A stretch of 64,000 bases of DNA from Cryptomeria japonica (GCF_030272615.1 NC_081413.1:554429136-554493135), one strand, 5' to 3'; numbered from the stretch's first letter, positions 47,222-58,961 are shown. Notes: generated from the sequence alone by a model not told the origin. Program-made: numbers and translations.

Positions 47222-48598
47222 TGTTGGCAACAATAATAAAGGAAAACTAAGAGGGAGCGGGGGGGGCGGGGGGGGGGGGGGGGGGGGGTGTTGAATCAGT
47301 TTTCACTGGATCTACAAACTTAACCGCAAAAATGGATCTAATAAACTACAGCAATAATCAAGATAAGCAAATAGATAGCACAACACACAACACCAATATT
47401 TTGACGTGGAAAACCCGGTTAAGGGAAAAACCACGGTGGGAACCTACCCACAATAAGATGATACTCCGCAGTAGTATGTGAAAATATTACAATGGGGAAT
47501 GCACATGCATTCAAGCACATTGCCTAGAGCTCACTGCTCAAAAGATAATGACCCGAAAGGCTACAACCCTTAGGGAAGTCTCACTGACTTGCAACAAGAT
47601 TCGGACTACAATCCGGAATGAATGAACTGCAATAATAGCATCTCCAAATGCCTGATGATAGTTCCGGTTAAGTATAATTGTCTGCTCTGCAACACCAATC
47701 TCTGCTCAATCACAACACTCAAAGATGAATCCTTGTTCGCACATATACCACTCTGATAATGCAAACACAACCTTAATACACAAATTACATGACAATATCA
47801 CCTATTTATACAATTCATCAGCCTTGACAACAAGGTCGGCTAAACCCTCCACTCACAATTACAAAATTATATCACACGATACAAAGATCAACCACCGGAC
47901 CAATATAATGATAAACATGACATAACATAGTCCTAATTCAAATTCCCAAATGTGCAACACCACCAAAAATCATGCCAAGATCAACCACAACACGCTACAC
48001 CGCCAAGAAAACCGCATAACACGAAGAACATCACCGGATCAGCAAAATCACCAAAAACTCGCACAATGATCAATGCGGATCACCAAAACAAATAGGACAC
48101 AATTAGGAAACACCAGCAAGCATGTTAGAATCATCAGCAACGATTGCACCAACACCACTTATCAAATCTTCATCTGTCAACGTCTAAAACTCAGAAACAC
48201 TCAAACAACAGCAACTGTCACGAAGAAAGATAACCTACGGAGCACCAAATCGCAAACCATCTGCAATAAAGATATACAAGACCATCCCAAACAAGATACA
48301 CAAGACCATCCCAAACAATATCCCAAAATATCAGCACAAGAACTGATCACACCGAAATACACCAGAGGAAATACTGAACTCTGCAAAGCACTGATCAAAA
48401 AACAAACTGCAAAACCGGATCTATGATATGATCAATTAAGCTTCCCGGATCACCAGAACCAATACAGAAGAATATCATGATACTAGAAATACTCCATACA
48501 CCAAACCATAATCCCAATAAACCAATCTGCAAGCACCGGAGCAAGAATATGTTGACATCAATGACAACAACATATCCTAGTAGCAGCAATGTCCAGCA
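47222..48598 (-). repeat. 5' LTR of the deleted Copia element
   Basis: 1,377 bp, next to the primer-binding site. It differs from the other LTR by substitutions, a short duplication of CAAGACCATCCCAAACAA near 48280-48315, and a 30-bp G tract at 47259-47288. Confidence 0.9.
47259..47288 (+). repeat. 30-bp guanine tract
   Basis: 29 of 30 bases are G (8 G, one C, 21 G). The matching place in the other LTR (about 45281-45287) has only 7 G. This may be a real homopolymer expansion or a sequencing/assembly artefact. Confidence 0.85.
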
Positions 48599-48603
48599 TT
48601 GTG

Positions 48604-49425
48604 TACTTTTCCAAAGAAGCATACAATTTACTTTTTGGCCTTGTAAACCCAATTACAAACAGTAGCCTTCTTTCCTTGTGGTAATTCAGAAAATGCCCAA
48701 GATCTATTTTGCATTCAAGCCACAAATTCCAACTTAAATAAATCTTCAAATTTAGGCTTTCCTTTGATATCATCATATGTGCTTTCCTTTCAAATTCAGG
48801 TTCAAATACTTACTAAACAACAGATGAAAAAACTACCTACTCACTGATTTGAACAAGTAGTTTCCCTAATCATGTAGATTGGCCTTCCATTGCATTTGGC
48901 AGTTCATCTTCTTGAACATCTTTCACCATGATATAATACCACTTTGGTCTTGGTTGTTGGCTCCCCTATGAAGCCTTGATATCACCATGTTCTTCATCAA
49001 AGCCCCCTAGAACTCAACCTCTCTGATGTTCCTGTCTATGAACCTTGTTTTGAGCCTTATTTGGTTTCCACGCCAAAACTTGTTCCAATATTATTAGTTA
49101 TAGTTTTTGACAAAATACTCTGTATATTTACCATCATCCAAGCAGAAGAGCATCTTCTTATCTACAATGTCTCTACTAACAACACTTCTGTTCATAGAAA
49201 CATCAAGTAGCCTATATGTCTAAGACTGCTCACTATAGCCAAAATACATATATGATTTTCTCTTTACAACCAATAAAACAAAATTCACTTATGAATGACC
49301 TCTTGTTTGACCATGCTTCCTTAAGAGTGATGCTGTACAAAGCTGTACAAGGATAATTGCTGTTAAGGATGTAAACAATTGTACTCACAACATCTGCCCA
49401 ATATGGCATAGCAATTCCAGCTATG
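48604..49425 (-). pseudogene. Copia integrase C-terminus and start of RT
   Basis: Minus-strand relic. From 49425: GIAMPYWADVVSTIVYILNS, then LKEAWSNKRSFISEF, the Copia integrase core end and its C-terminal module, followed by the acidic linker (FDEEHGDI) and the start of RT (LPQGKKATVCNWVYKAKK). Stops and frameshifts throughout. The upstream integrase and gag are lost at 49425, where LINE ORF1 sequence begins. The downstream continuation is displaced to 44330-45237 by the nested Copia element. Confidence 0.75.
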
Positions 49426-50800
49426 CAGTGAGATATAATGTTGATCTCCTTCTCAAGATCCTAGATTTGGTGATTGATAGATCTTCTAAATGGTTGGATA
49501 ATTCCCTCATTGGGACATTTTTAGTGTCGAGATGGAATGTAGATGTTTTTAAGAGCTGGGCTAAAAGAAAATGGAATGTAAGAGGTAAAGTAGAGATTTC
49601 TGCTATGGTAAAGGGTTTCTTTCTTTTATCCTTTTCAAACCATGAAGATTATGTTAGAACCCCTGAATGCCCTGTGGTTTCTAGGTAGATCTGGCTTGTT
49701 GTTTAGGAGAATAGAGTCCATCTTTTAACTTCTTCATGGAAAACATAAACATGATCCCTCTTCGGATTAGGCTCCCAAGTCTGCCTCTTGAATACTAGAA
49801 AGATAAAGTGTTGAAGGGCATTGCTAGTTCTTTTGGGCAGTTTATAAAATACTGATACTATTACCAAGTCTAGGAAAAAGCTGATATATGCTAGGATTTG
49901 TGTGAATGTAAGGATATGGAGCTTTTCCCTAATGTTATTCTCTCTTCTAAGTTTGGTAACTGGCATTAACTGAATGAATTTGAGAATACTCCTTTTGTCT
50001 GCTATAAATGTTACAGCACAAGTCACTATGCAAGAGACTGTTTAAAGAAAGAGAATAATAAGTTGGCTTGGAGAAAAAGGGAGAAGGTCAATCAGCCAAG
50101 AGGCAAGAAGGTTTGATGTTCTGAGTTAGAGGAGTTTGAATGAGAAGGTGACTCCCTTGGTGGTGGAGGAACGGGGTTTAGCCAATTATATGGATGGCGA
50201 TGAACTACTACAAACTCATCATTTCCAGACAGATAATATCATGGATGGTTGTGAACCACCGCAAACTGATCATTCCCAGACAGATAATAGTCCTAGCAAG
50301 CAGGAAAAATAATTTTTATCCTTGATGGATCTTGAAGGTGAGGAGAGCCTCTCTCCTTGGACCCCCAATAGAATGGATCATGTGATATATGAGAAGGGGG
50401 AAGGACTCTATTGATAAAAAGGATGTGTTTGAAAAGGTGAGAGCTGTTCATGGTTTTTGCTCTACTCGAAGGGTTTTGCCTTCTCTTAGCTTGCCATTGC
50501 CAAACAAGGAAAAAGGAAAAATGGACTCAAGCCCTAGAGTTTGCTTTGTTATGACGGCAACAAGAAGCTCTGAAATATCTTCTGATCTAGGATCAATTGT
50601 CAAGAAAGGAAGAATGAACAGGAGCCATCTTGCTTCAACAATTCAATGTGCAGGGGCGATGTTTGAATTTAGGGCTTTCAAGCCTCCTCACTAACTCAGT
50701 TTACAGTCCTAATGCTGTGGGTCCTAGTCTTTGTAAAAAGGCTTGGGCCCTTTCAAAAACTCCACTCCACCATTAATAAAAAAATAAAATTAAAAAAATC
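49426..50800 (+). pseudogene. LINE ORF1 relic ending in an A-rich tail
   Basis: The first open frame (49428-49688) contains SLIGTFLVSRWNVDVFKSWA then VKGFFLLSFSNHEDYV, the RNA-binding DUF4283 module of plant LINE ORF1. After frameshifts, a zinc knuckle CYKCYSTSHYARDC (50000-50041, C-X2-C-X4-H-X4-C) is followed by a basic stretch (RKREKVNQPRGKK). A C-terminal part runs 50389-50694. Directly after comes a short 3' UTR and TTAATAAAAAAATAAAAT, a poly(A)-like tail. No ORF2 (endonuclease, RT) is present, so it is either an internally deleted LINE or an ORF1-only derivative. It interrupts or abuts the Copia integrase at 49425. Confidence 0.65.
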
Positions 50801-52250
50801 AGAATTAACAGTCAATCTTCGTTATTTATTCCAAACAATTAAAAGTAACAAAACTCACAAATAGTAAATACTTTATGACCATACAAACTATTGCTTTTGC
50901 AAATAAACTTTTGAGACCTAAGCAAAAGAAAATGTTATATACTAGTCATTGTTGTCAGCAGACCTAGACCCATAGCTTTCAAAAACTAAAATACTGCAAA
51001 CTAAAATACAAAGACCAAAATACACTCGCCAATCACACTGATACACTACAATAGATCAATCTGGAAAAATTCCAGCGAAACCTCTCACTGGATTAATAGT
51101 TATCAAATTAATTTCACTCAATATTTATGTATGTTTTAATGCTTAAAACTTTATAAAATCCAACCTAAATTTTTATTAAGTTAAGAAATTTATACTAAAA
51201 TTTTAAATAAATTATAAAATCTCTGAAAATCCAGATCACTCATGCCTAAAATATTCAGGCCACCTGATCTGGAGCTATTTTCAACCCTTTTACATTTCTC
51301 ACAACCCCATACTATAGCATATCTCAAAGATCTTCTCTTCAGACTTCTAGCAATAAATTTGCATTACAAACTGAGATCTTTATCAAATGATAGGTCCAAA
51401 AAAGGGAGAGGTATCTTGGCCTGTTTTAATGGCAAAAATGAAAACTTGTAGAAAATTAAATTTGCCAACGTCTCATAAATTTTCAAATGACTCCAACCAG
51501 TTTCCTCCAATTCAGACCAGCTTGGCTGATAATGACTCTAATACAATTCAAAAACAAGCCATAGCTTATGCAGACTTATATAAAGACAAAAAATTAAATA
51601 ACAAATACAAAACTGTACTAAACGATTTTTCTATTACTTAGCAAACTCAAACAGCTATATTGCCCAACTTTTCTAGCTTTATATTTTAATAAGCTAAGCG
51701 TGAACTTTCGCAATAGTTTATATAAGAATCAGATGCTCCACTGCTAGAGCGATAGCAACCTTATCAGATAATACTATAAAAACAACAATATTTAAGGATT
51801 CCTTGAAACTTTAATACAAGGATTCATTGGACTCTAGAACACTTGGTGATGTTTAATCTAAACAGGAGCATGTTGAGGTGCCAAGTGCTGATGATAGGGA
51901 TAAAGGGTCTTTGTAATCCAAAAATTCATGCATGTATTTCTTTTACCTACTTAAGAGTTTGGAAATCTTAAAATGAGAGCTATTCAATTCTAATATTAAG
52001 ATCGGGATGCTGCTGTTCAAAAGTCTTTCATATTGTTGGCTATACTCTTAATATTTCCAAGGATAATTTTTATTCCCTCAATCTGGTAAAGTGGAAATCC
52101 ATTACTTAATTGATATTTCAACTAATTAACTTGTTTGGGTTCTTGGGAAGATTCGTGATCTTGTGTAGTGTCTCTTATAGTAGGTTTTCTGCATCAAGGT
52201 TGAAATCAATTATGCGGTGATTGTTTTCCCTATTTAGGTGACAATCTTGG
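50801..52250 (+). other. Unassigned AT-rich DNA
   Basis: Short open frames only (for example 51387-51641); none recognised. A weak similarity of AACAAATACAA...AGCAAACTCAAAC near 51600-51650 to 44247-44330 hints at shared Copia-derived sequence. Confidence 0.35.
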
Positions 52251-52299
52251 TAGAGGTAACTGAAAAGTAGTTGATATAGGAAAAAAGTATTGGACAAAG

Positions 52300-53645
52300 G
52301 TTGTCATTGATGTCAAAGGTACTGGTCAGTTCTGTCATTAATGTCATCGTAATTTTGTTGGTAACAAAGGAGCTCATTGTGGAGTTGAAGTTGAATCAGC
52401 ATGTAAATGTATAGCCACAACTATCGTAATTTTGTCATGTCTATGGCTGAGCATTTGAATTCCAAAAGGACTATGACAATCTAAAAGTACAGTGACAAGC
52501 TATGTTGGTAAAATCAGTCATAGTATGATTGTAATATCATTTTGCATATGTTACAGTTGTTGGAGGTGATTCAAATATGTATTCGATATGTTACTAAGCT
52601 TTGCTCCTCAGACAGTTTACTTACACTAGCAAATTGTTCTGTTACACATTCTACCACACTTGAGAATTATGAATTGCAGTTTGGAAGCAGAGTATGTCTA
52701 CACATGTGTCCGATTCCGGAGTCTCAGTTGTTGAGGTTCTACAGACAGAAGGTTAGAAGTGACAGAGTGGTCACTGTGCTAATTGGTCAACCTAATTGAT
52801 GTTCTAGTTTGATGCACGGAGGTTTGTAATGTGTACTCAATGGAGATAGCGTGCGGATGGCAGTTGGGACTAGATAAGTCTACATTACGTAATGCACAAC
52901 GTGTTCTTTTTTCCGGAGTAACATGTGGGCTTTTGGACTTGGCCTAATACACATTTGGTGAAGGTTTATGCTTGTGGTTGACTTGCAGATGCATTAATCT
53001 TTTCTTAGGCCAACATGTGAATATGACAATCATTGTAACACATATATATAGTTGATCTAGGTTCATTCCTAGTGTGTCTGTTATTGTAATATCATAAAAT
53101 TGAATGATTGATGTGTAGTATGAGAGTGATGCTATTTGAGTTGCACCCAAATCATTGTGTGGTTTCATTAGAAGATCATATGTAGTGTCGAGAGTGTTTT
53201 TTAGGTTACTCAGATCAAAAGAAAGCTCTGTATTCAGTTTGAAGGTCTGCAATTCATATTTTTTGTATTCCGGTGGGATTGGTTTCTCACTTGTTGAGTT
53301 GGTGCTCAGATCTTGGAGTAGGGGATTGGTGTCTCCTATAGGTCGGTGCCTACAAATGTAATTGAGGATTGGTCTCCAGTAGGTTGGTGCCTACTTCATA
53401 TTGTAAGTGATCTATTATTTTGTGAGGTTGGATTTGAAAAATAGATCCAAGTAGCTATTCTCATCGTGGTTTAACCCTTCCAAGTTTCCACATAAATCTG
53501 ATATTCTTTGCGTGGATGTGTGCTTGTGTATTGATTAAATACTTTCTCATTAAGGAAAAATTAGTAAATGTTGCCTTGATGATTTGAGGTTCATATTTGA
53601 AGAAGCTGCTAATGACAATTAATGTGTTTAATTCAATTGAAATTG
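52300..53645 (+). other. Probable decayed Copia LTR
   Basis: No coding. It begins near GTCATTGATGTCAAAGG, like the end of a Copia internal region. Toward its end it shows CATCGTGGTTTAACCCTTCC and TTTCCACATAAATCTG, the layout of Copia U5 regions (compare the reverse complement of 45360-45440). A small internal duplication, GGTCGGTGCCTAC / GGTTGGTGCCTAC, lies at about 53340 and 53384. Precise ends and duplications were not found. Confidence 0.4.
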
Positions 53646-53647
53646 GT

Positions 53648-54567
53648 ACATACTAATTCAGATCCCCCCCCCACCACTATATTGTGTGCCCTTCAGAAAG
53701 CATGTTTTTTATTACGGTAGAATAGGTTTTGAAGGGGCCCCAAAACACGACGTAAATGCTGCCAAAATCCACAAGACATGAGAAACCCGACAAAAAATCT
53801 ATCAACAAAACAACAACAACCAAAACAGGGACACGAACCCAAATCGACTTACTGTAATTCCTTTAGAATTCTACCAGCTTCAAGATTCTTATTAATAAAA
53901 TGATCATGTAAATCGATCACCTCTTGGATGACTTGGGAGGGGTCACCCACTAGTTTAGGCTAACTCTAGCCAATGGTCCTTGCTCTTTAACAACCTTTTT
54001 ACCTTGATCAATAACATTACCAGCAGCATCTGTACTAACCCATACTAATTCAAACCCCCCCACCACTATATTGCGTGCCCTTCAGAAAGCCTTTTTTGAT
54101 TACGGTAAAATAGGTTTTGAAGGGGCCCCAAAACACGATGTAAATGCTGCCAAAATCCACAAGACATGAGAAACCCGACAACTAACTATCAACAAAACAA
54201 CAACAACCAAAACAGGGACACGAACCCAAATCGACTTACTGTAATTCCTTTAGAATTCTACCAGCTTCAAGATTCTTATTAATAAAATGATCATGTAAAT
54301 CGATCACCTCTTGGATGACTTGGGAGGGGTCTTCTACCAGCTTCAAGATTCTTATTAATAAAATGATCATGTAAATCGATCACCTCTTGGATGACTTGGG
54401 AGGGGTCACCCACTAGTTTAGACTAATAAAATGATCATGTAAATCGATCACCTCTTGGATGACTTGGGAGGGGTCACCCACTAGTTTAGACTAACTCTAG
54501 CCGATGGTCCTTGCTCTTTAACCTTTTTACCTTGATCAATAACATTACCAGCAGCATCTGTACTAAC
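53648..54567 (-). repeat. Local tandem duplication with triplicated sub-unit
   Basis: A segment of about 395 bp (53648-54046, starting near TACTAATTCA and CCCCCCACCACTATATTG) is repeated at 54045-54567. Inside the second copy a sub-unit containing AAATGATCATGTAAATCGAT and GATGACTTGGGAGGGGTC occurs three times (about 54287, 54359 and 54428). The duplication lies in the C-terminal part of the minus-strand coding relic at 53860-55870. Confidence 0.85.
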
Positions 54568-55870
54568 CCCATAGAGCTTTCTTTTCTTCTCTTTCTCCCC
54601 AGTCTTCAATTTTGGAACCTTTTTATTAAGCATACGGAGACCAGCAACACTATTCTAGATAGCAATTTGGCTGACGTTCACCACAATATCCAGATTATTG
54701 TGAACCTTGATGATAGTATTCTCCCACATCTTGATCCTATTGTTATGATCAATTTTAATGACCTTCACATCCCTGGCCACCTCTTCAACTAAAGCCATCA
54801 TTTTCTTTTGATCATCCTTCTCATCCCCCAATCAACCCCCCTTCCCAAATTGTCAACCCTGCTACAAAGGGTCAATAAGCTCTCTTTAATGAGGTTAATT
54901 TCTGAAATGAACCAGTTAGAGAGTACGAAGTTTGAATTGCCCCAAAGCACCATTCTTCGCAAGGTCGTGACATCCTCTGTGTTCCGAGGAATTAAGATCT
55001 GGAAAGATCTCAGCAGCCCCGAGATTCTCATAAGCAGTTGAAATATCCTTGTCCAACTTCTCAAAGTCTTTGTCTAAAACAATATCCTCAATGCTTAGAT
55101 CATCCCTAATAGTCTGTTTCCCCTTGACCACAACACCTTTCTTCCCCTTATCCACATTCCCTCTCTTGGCTTTTTTACCCAATTTAGCTCTCTTATCTAC
55201 AAAGAGCCTACTAAAATCCCTTTCCTCAATGCTCTATTCATCCCGTGTCTCCTTCCCCTTCAGCAAAAGAAACATACTCATCATTATTTTCAATGAAGAA
55301 ACCATTAGACCAAGAAATATCGGGTTTGGGGTCTTTCTTAGAAATCTTCTTAGAGGTCAACTCCCCTTTTTTTCCTAAATCAAACCATTCTTCCTCATCC
55401 TCAGACACCATGTTCTCAGAGTCAGTGGACATATCCAAGTAATGGACCCGGACATTTTTGGCATACTCAATCTTAGATTTAGATTGAGAAAGCTTAATGG
55501 GAATGGAAACAAAATTGGCAAACACCATAATATTCAAGATAAGACCCTCATAAAGAATAGGGGAATTAGAATTTTTCTTATGATCCTTTGCCCAACAGAC
55601 AAATAAGACAAGAGATAAAAAGGGAACAAAACCAACCTTTTATGGCGGAAATGGTTAAGTAAAATGAAATGGTGACCAAACAAACTAGAAGATCTGCCAT
55701 CTAAGGTGAAATACCTCATAACAACCTCAGTGATCTCAGCCCAAACCAGTTTCATAGTTCCACAATTGTAGCCACCAAACTTTGTCCAGTCCACCTTATC
55801 CTTTTCCTCGTCTTTGAAAAAAGAAATGGCATCGTCCAACGCTTTGTGGTCTCTAAAGATCTTTCTACCA
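53860..55870 (-). pseudogene. Unknown coding relic, minus strand
   Basis: Broken frames suggest a former protein of several hundred residues. The N-terminal part (55534-55839) reads MDDAISFFKDEEKDKVDWTK, FGGYNCGTMKLVWAEIT, FGHHFILLNHFRHKRLVLFP. The middle (55238-55537) is acidic (DSENMVSEDEEEWFDLGKKG). Then comes a basic and charged part (MGKKAKRGNVDKGKKGVVVK). The C-terminal part has AGNVIDQGKK and VIDLHDHFINKNLEAG within the duplicated repeat. I do not recognise the family. It resembles a multi-copy element ORF more than a host gene, given its decay and setting. Its upstream end is fused to a Copia gag fragment at about 55880. Confidence 0.4.
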
Positions 55871-55879
55871 GCTACAGGG

Positions 55880-56370
55880 AGACCGTACCAGACATATTCT
55901 TAGGAAAACTACTCAAAAGTATTGCTTTGGCATTATCATCCTTTACTTTCTCACTAATGCCAACTAGTTAATTTAGCAGAGAGTGAAACTTATATTAACT
56001 AACATTTTTGCACCTTTATCCATCTTCAATCCATACAATCTCTACTTCAATGTCGTCTTGGCACTTTCTATTTCAGATTCAAAGAGCTTATTTAACAACT
56101 CTAAAATCTCTTTTGAGTACTTTGTGAAATCTACATGGTGCAAGCATATTTTTGACAAGCCGATGCTAATAGTTCCCAAAGCTTTTTGATTTTGATATCC
56201 CACTTAGCAAGTTCATTTGCATCAATTGGTGTGACTGAGTTTGGTTTGACAACATCCCAAAGGTCTTTTTCTATCAGATGTAACTGCATTGGTATTTGCC
56301 ATGTATGAAAATCTCTACCTTCAAATTTCTTGATGAAACTTAATTTATCCATGACTATCCTCTTAATCAA
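55880..56370 (-). pseudogene. gag: Copia gag N-terminal fragment (second family)
   Basis: From 56370: MDKLSFIKKFEGRDFHTWQI, PMQLHLIEKDLWDVV, then after a break LLNKLFESEIESAKTTLK and RLYGLKMDKGAKM, the DUF4219/UBN2-type domain of a Copia gag. It is cut off near 55880 and joined to the unknown relic at 53860-55870. The matching primer-binding site and short LTR lie upstream at 57074-57281, with about 700 bp of leader between. Confidence 0.65.
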
Positions 56371-57073
56371 AAGAAAATCGAAGGTGTCAGGCTCATAATA
56401 CTATTAACACAGACATTATTCAATCACAATTATGTGGACAAATGATTCTATAAAAATCAATAAAAAATCTATGTTTACACACTTATTAGTATCCATGGAA
56501 GTTTGAATGAAGATAAATACAAGTTTGAAATTTCAACACTAATTCCCAATTGATCAAATATCCATCCAGCAGCTACTAAAATGTCTCTTTTCTTCTATTA
56601 ATAGATTTCTCCTTTCAAAAAAATTTTCAAAATTATTTCTGGGTTTTCTTCTCCTATTGTTCAGCTTTCTAATGCAATTTGAATAATCAAATTTCATTAA
56701 GAAATGAGAAAAATATTCCAATTTTAGTGAGCCTGTTCCAAACTATTTTTTTTAAAAGCCTTTGTTTTTTTTCTTGCCGTTTCACCTTCAATGCTGCGTC
56801 CAATGACTTGGGAATGATCAAGCCTGTAAGAACCACCTCTTACTACAAATTTTATCCAAAAGAAAACTAGACACCAATGAAAATTATGAGCAAAATCAAA
56901 GCAAACACATTGACTGTGTAAGCCTCCATGCACAGCATATATTTCTTTTAAAGTGGTTTGAAAGATATCTCCAATACAAGTAAGCTACAGATATCTGCAA
57001 TACAAATAAATACAGCAAAGCATATGTACACATGTGTCACTTAATGGCATCCACAAAAGAAAAAAACATACAC

Positions 57074-57085
57074 TGCTCTGATACC
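57074..57085 (-). other. Primer-binding site (initiator tRNA-Met)
   Basis: TGGTATCAGAGC on the minus strand, three bases from the end of the short LTR at 57089-57281. It belongs to the truncated Copia element whose gag fragment is at 55880-56370. Confidence 0.9.
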
Positions 57086-57088
57086 ATA

Positions 57089-57281
57089 TTGATTTCCAGA
57101 GCTGCACACAAAAATGAAAATATTGCTTGCTGTTCACAATATGAAATTATTTGACACTATACATATATAAAGGAAGGAATCTTCCTTAATTTTCTCCTAT
57201 ATAGTTCAACTCAACCTAAGTCTGGTCAGTTGTCAAAAGTTAAAACAACTCCTAACAAAAATCAAATAATGAGCACTAACA
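57089..57281 (-). repeat. Short Copia 5' LTR (about 193 bp)
   Basis: In minus orientation TGTTAGTGCTCATT ... CTCTGGAAATCA, so TG...CA, with a TATA-like TTTATATATG near 57160-57170. It is followed by the primer-binding site. No second copy was seen in the window, so the element is truncated on its 3' side. Confidence 0.65.
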
Positions 57282-57363
57282 GATTTTCCAACATGAACAT
57301 GCAAGAGTAGAAAGTGACAGCGAAGCATTTTTTCTTCTTATTCTTGTCGTTTGGATTTCCACT

Positions 57364-57792
57364 TCAAGCCCAAAACATGTTTAATTGTACATGTTTCTTC
57401 CAACGAGCATGGGAGCCGATTGGGAGATATTTTCTAAACTTCATTAGCCATTTTTCAGGGTAATGGACTGAAGGAAAGTGATTTGTTGAAGGTTGGTTCA
57501 GCAGATTGGAAGCACACAAAGTTAGTTGGTGATGGGTGTTACTTTGAGAACTTTCTCCAAAGATTATGCAGTGTTGTCCTGAAGTCAGCAGGTTATCAAT
57601 TGTGCTCGGCATCCATAGAACCTCACGAAGGCAGCTAGTTTGGATATCTACATTCAAAGTGAAAGTCTTTTGCAGGAGTTCTTTGAACTTTCTCCATTCA
57701 GTTTTCTCAAAGGTAACTCTAGTGTTCATTCTCTCGCTGATGTGTGTTTGAAAGTTTTCAAATTTGTTGGAATTACTAGCATAAGAATTCAA
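57364..57792 (-). other. Unassigned 142-codon open frame
   Basis: Starts MNSYASNSNKFENFQTHISE; internal TEWRKFKELLQKTFTLNVDI and a basic C-terminus. I recognise no family and see no promoter or splice context. The rest of 57282-58860 shows no recognisable feature. Confidence 0.2.
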
Positions 57793-58868
57793 GTAAAGTA
57801 GTAGGGAGACACGTACAATTAGCCTCCAACATCAGAGTGCGCACTGTTTTTGCAATGCATAAAGTATGTGTAATTCATGTGAAGAGTTGCAAAGTGTGTG
57901 GATGAAGTTGACACCAATTTGTCAGGTCCTAGATTCATTCAAATCAACTGATTTGTTTTGTTCATTTGTCCATAGAGGTTAGGAAAGCAATACATGGAGT
58001 AAATCTATTGTTAAATGACACAGAAGTGGAATCTCCATACCTGTTGACAGATTACAAGTGAGCCAAACGGTCACAATTAAATTATACAATACATTTTTCA
58101 CTATACACTCATGACATTGTAAAATGAAATAGGATCTTTATTGGCGGGAAAAAAGTTGATCTCTGAAATTAAGAATTTCTATCTCAATTTTATAGTGGAT
58201 GGATTAAGCAGAGAAAAGTCATCTTTCACATTACATAATTTTTATTTTCCAAATTAAATTTATTATTAAAAGAAGAAAAAAGATTGAAACAGTTTGGGTT
58301 TAATAAATAATAAATGCTATATACAAAATCCTTGATGTGGATAACAAAGTAGAAAAAACATAACATTTTCACAGTTTCAATTTGGCATCAATTAACAGTG
58401 CTGCTTGGTGGAGCAATCAGACAAGCTGTGGTCTAGTGGCAAGATGGGACACTTATTGTAATTAACTATGACTTAGATTCACAAAATTTACCTCTGTTTG
58501 CATCTCAGCAGTCTAGATAATCATATCAATAAGCAAGATAAGAGCATCCCTTATCATAAAGTGAAAAACTGGAAATAGTGCTCTCAAACTCGTTTTTTTT
58601 GGAGGATTAACATCTTAATATTTTTTTATAATTAATCATCTCCTTCAATTTACTGCTAGGACAGAAGAATGCCCATTCCACCAAATTTACCACCAATATT
58701 TCCACTAATTTAAATTATAGAAAAGGAAATTCAATCTTGCATTATTTCCCTCATTTGAAAACTCAGCCTTACAGTATTTCCCTCATATTCAAACTAGCAT
58801 TCCAATAGATGTTTGGCAATCATTTAATCCCTAGTTTGGCACAAAAAGTTTGGAAAAGAAGAGAATAC

Positions 58869-58961
58869 CTTCTGTGTACCGGTGGGAGTTCTCTGCGTGG
58901 CCATGGCCAGTGTAAGGCATGGTCTTCCATATGCTAAGCGTGGGTGCAGAGAGGATGCCAT
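58869..58961 (-). CDS. RIQ: Candidate first exon of the RIQ gene (transit peptide)
   Basis: From an ATG at 58961, 31 codons read MASSLHPRLAYGRPCLTLAM then ATQRTPTGTQK. It is rich in Ser, Thr and Arg with no acidic residue, as chloroplast transit peptides are. It stops at a strong splice donor (CAGAAG|GTATTC). Its phase 0 end fits the phase 0 start of the exon at 41018, on the same strand, giving a 173-residue precursor, close to family size. A TATA box 78 bp upstream supports this start; in-frame ATGs at 59003 and 59006 lie about where transcription should begin. Linkage to the downstream exon is inference from strand, phase and peptide character; it could belong to another gene. Confidence 0.5.

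Larger units (their letters stand above)
45243..48598 (-). mobile_element. Internally deleted Copia element (LARD-like)
   Basis: A 3,356-bp minus-strand element with 5-bp duplications TTGTG at 45238-45242 and 48599-48603. Two LTRs (45243-46568 and 47222-48598) begin TGTTGGCAACAATAA on the plus strand and end CAATGTCCA(A/G)CA. The internal region is only 653 bp: a primer-binding site, an N-terminal gag fragment and a polypurine tract, with all of pol deleted. It keeps the cis signals for mobilisation by a related intact element. It is inserted in an older Copia pol relic of the same orientation. Three GGGGGAG motifs near the 3' end resemble the multiplied polypurine tracts of Sirevirus-type Copia elements (inference). 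Confidence 0.9.
41019..58868 (-). other. Putative 17.85-kb RIQ intron filled with retroelements
   Basis: If exons 58869-58961 and 40590-41018 are joined, the sequence between them is a GT...AG intron (GTATTC ... TTTATGTAG). It contains a 5'-truncated LINE, a 22-bp repeat array, nested Copia elements, a LINE ORF1 relic, Copia LTR/gag fragments and an unknown coding relic. Several long transposon insertions are in sense orientation with the gene. Very long introns grown by retroelements are usual in conifers. Confidence 0.45.

Noticed and set aside
46971-47294. 107-codon plus-strand frame ending in poly-glycine
   Set aside because: Antisense to the Copia gag fragment and primer-binding site; the glycine run is only the 30-bp G tract.
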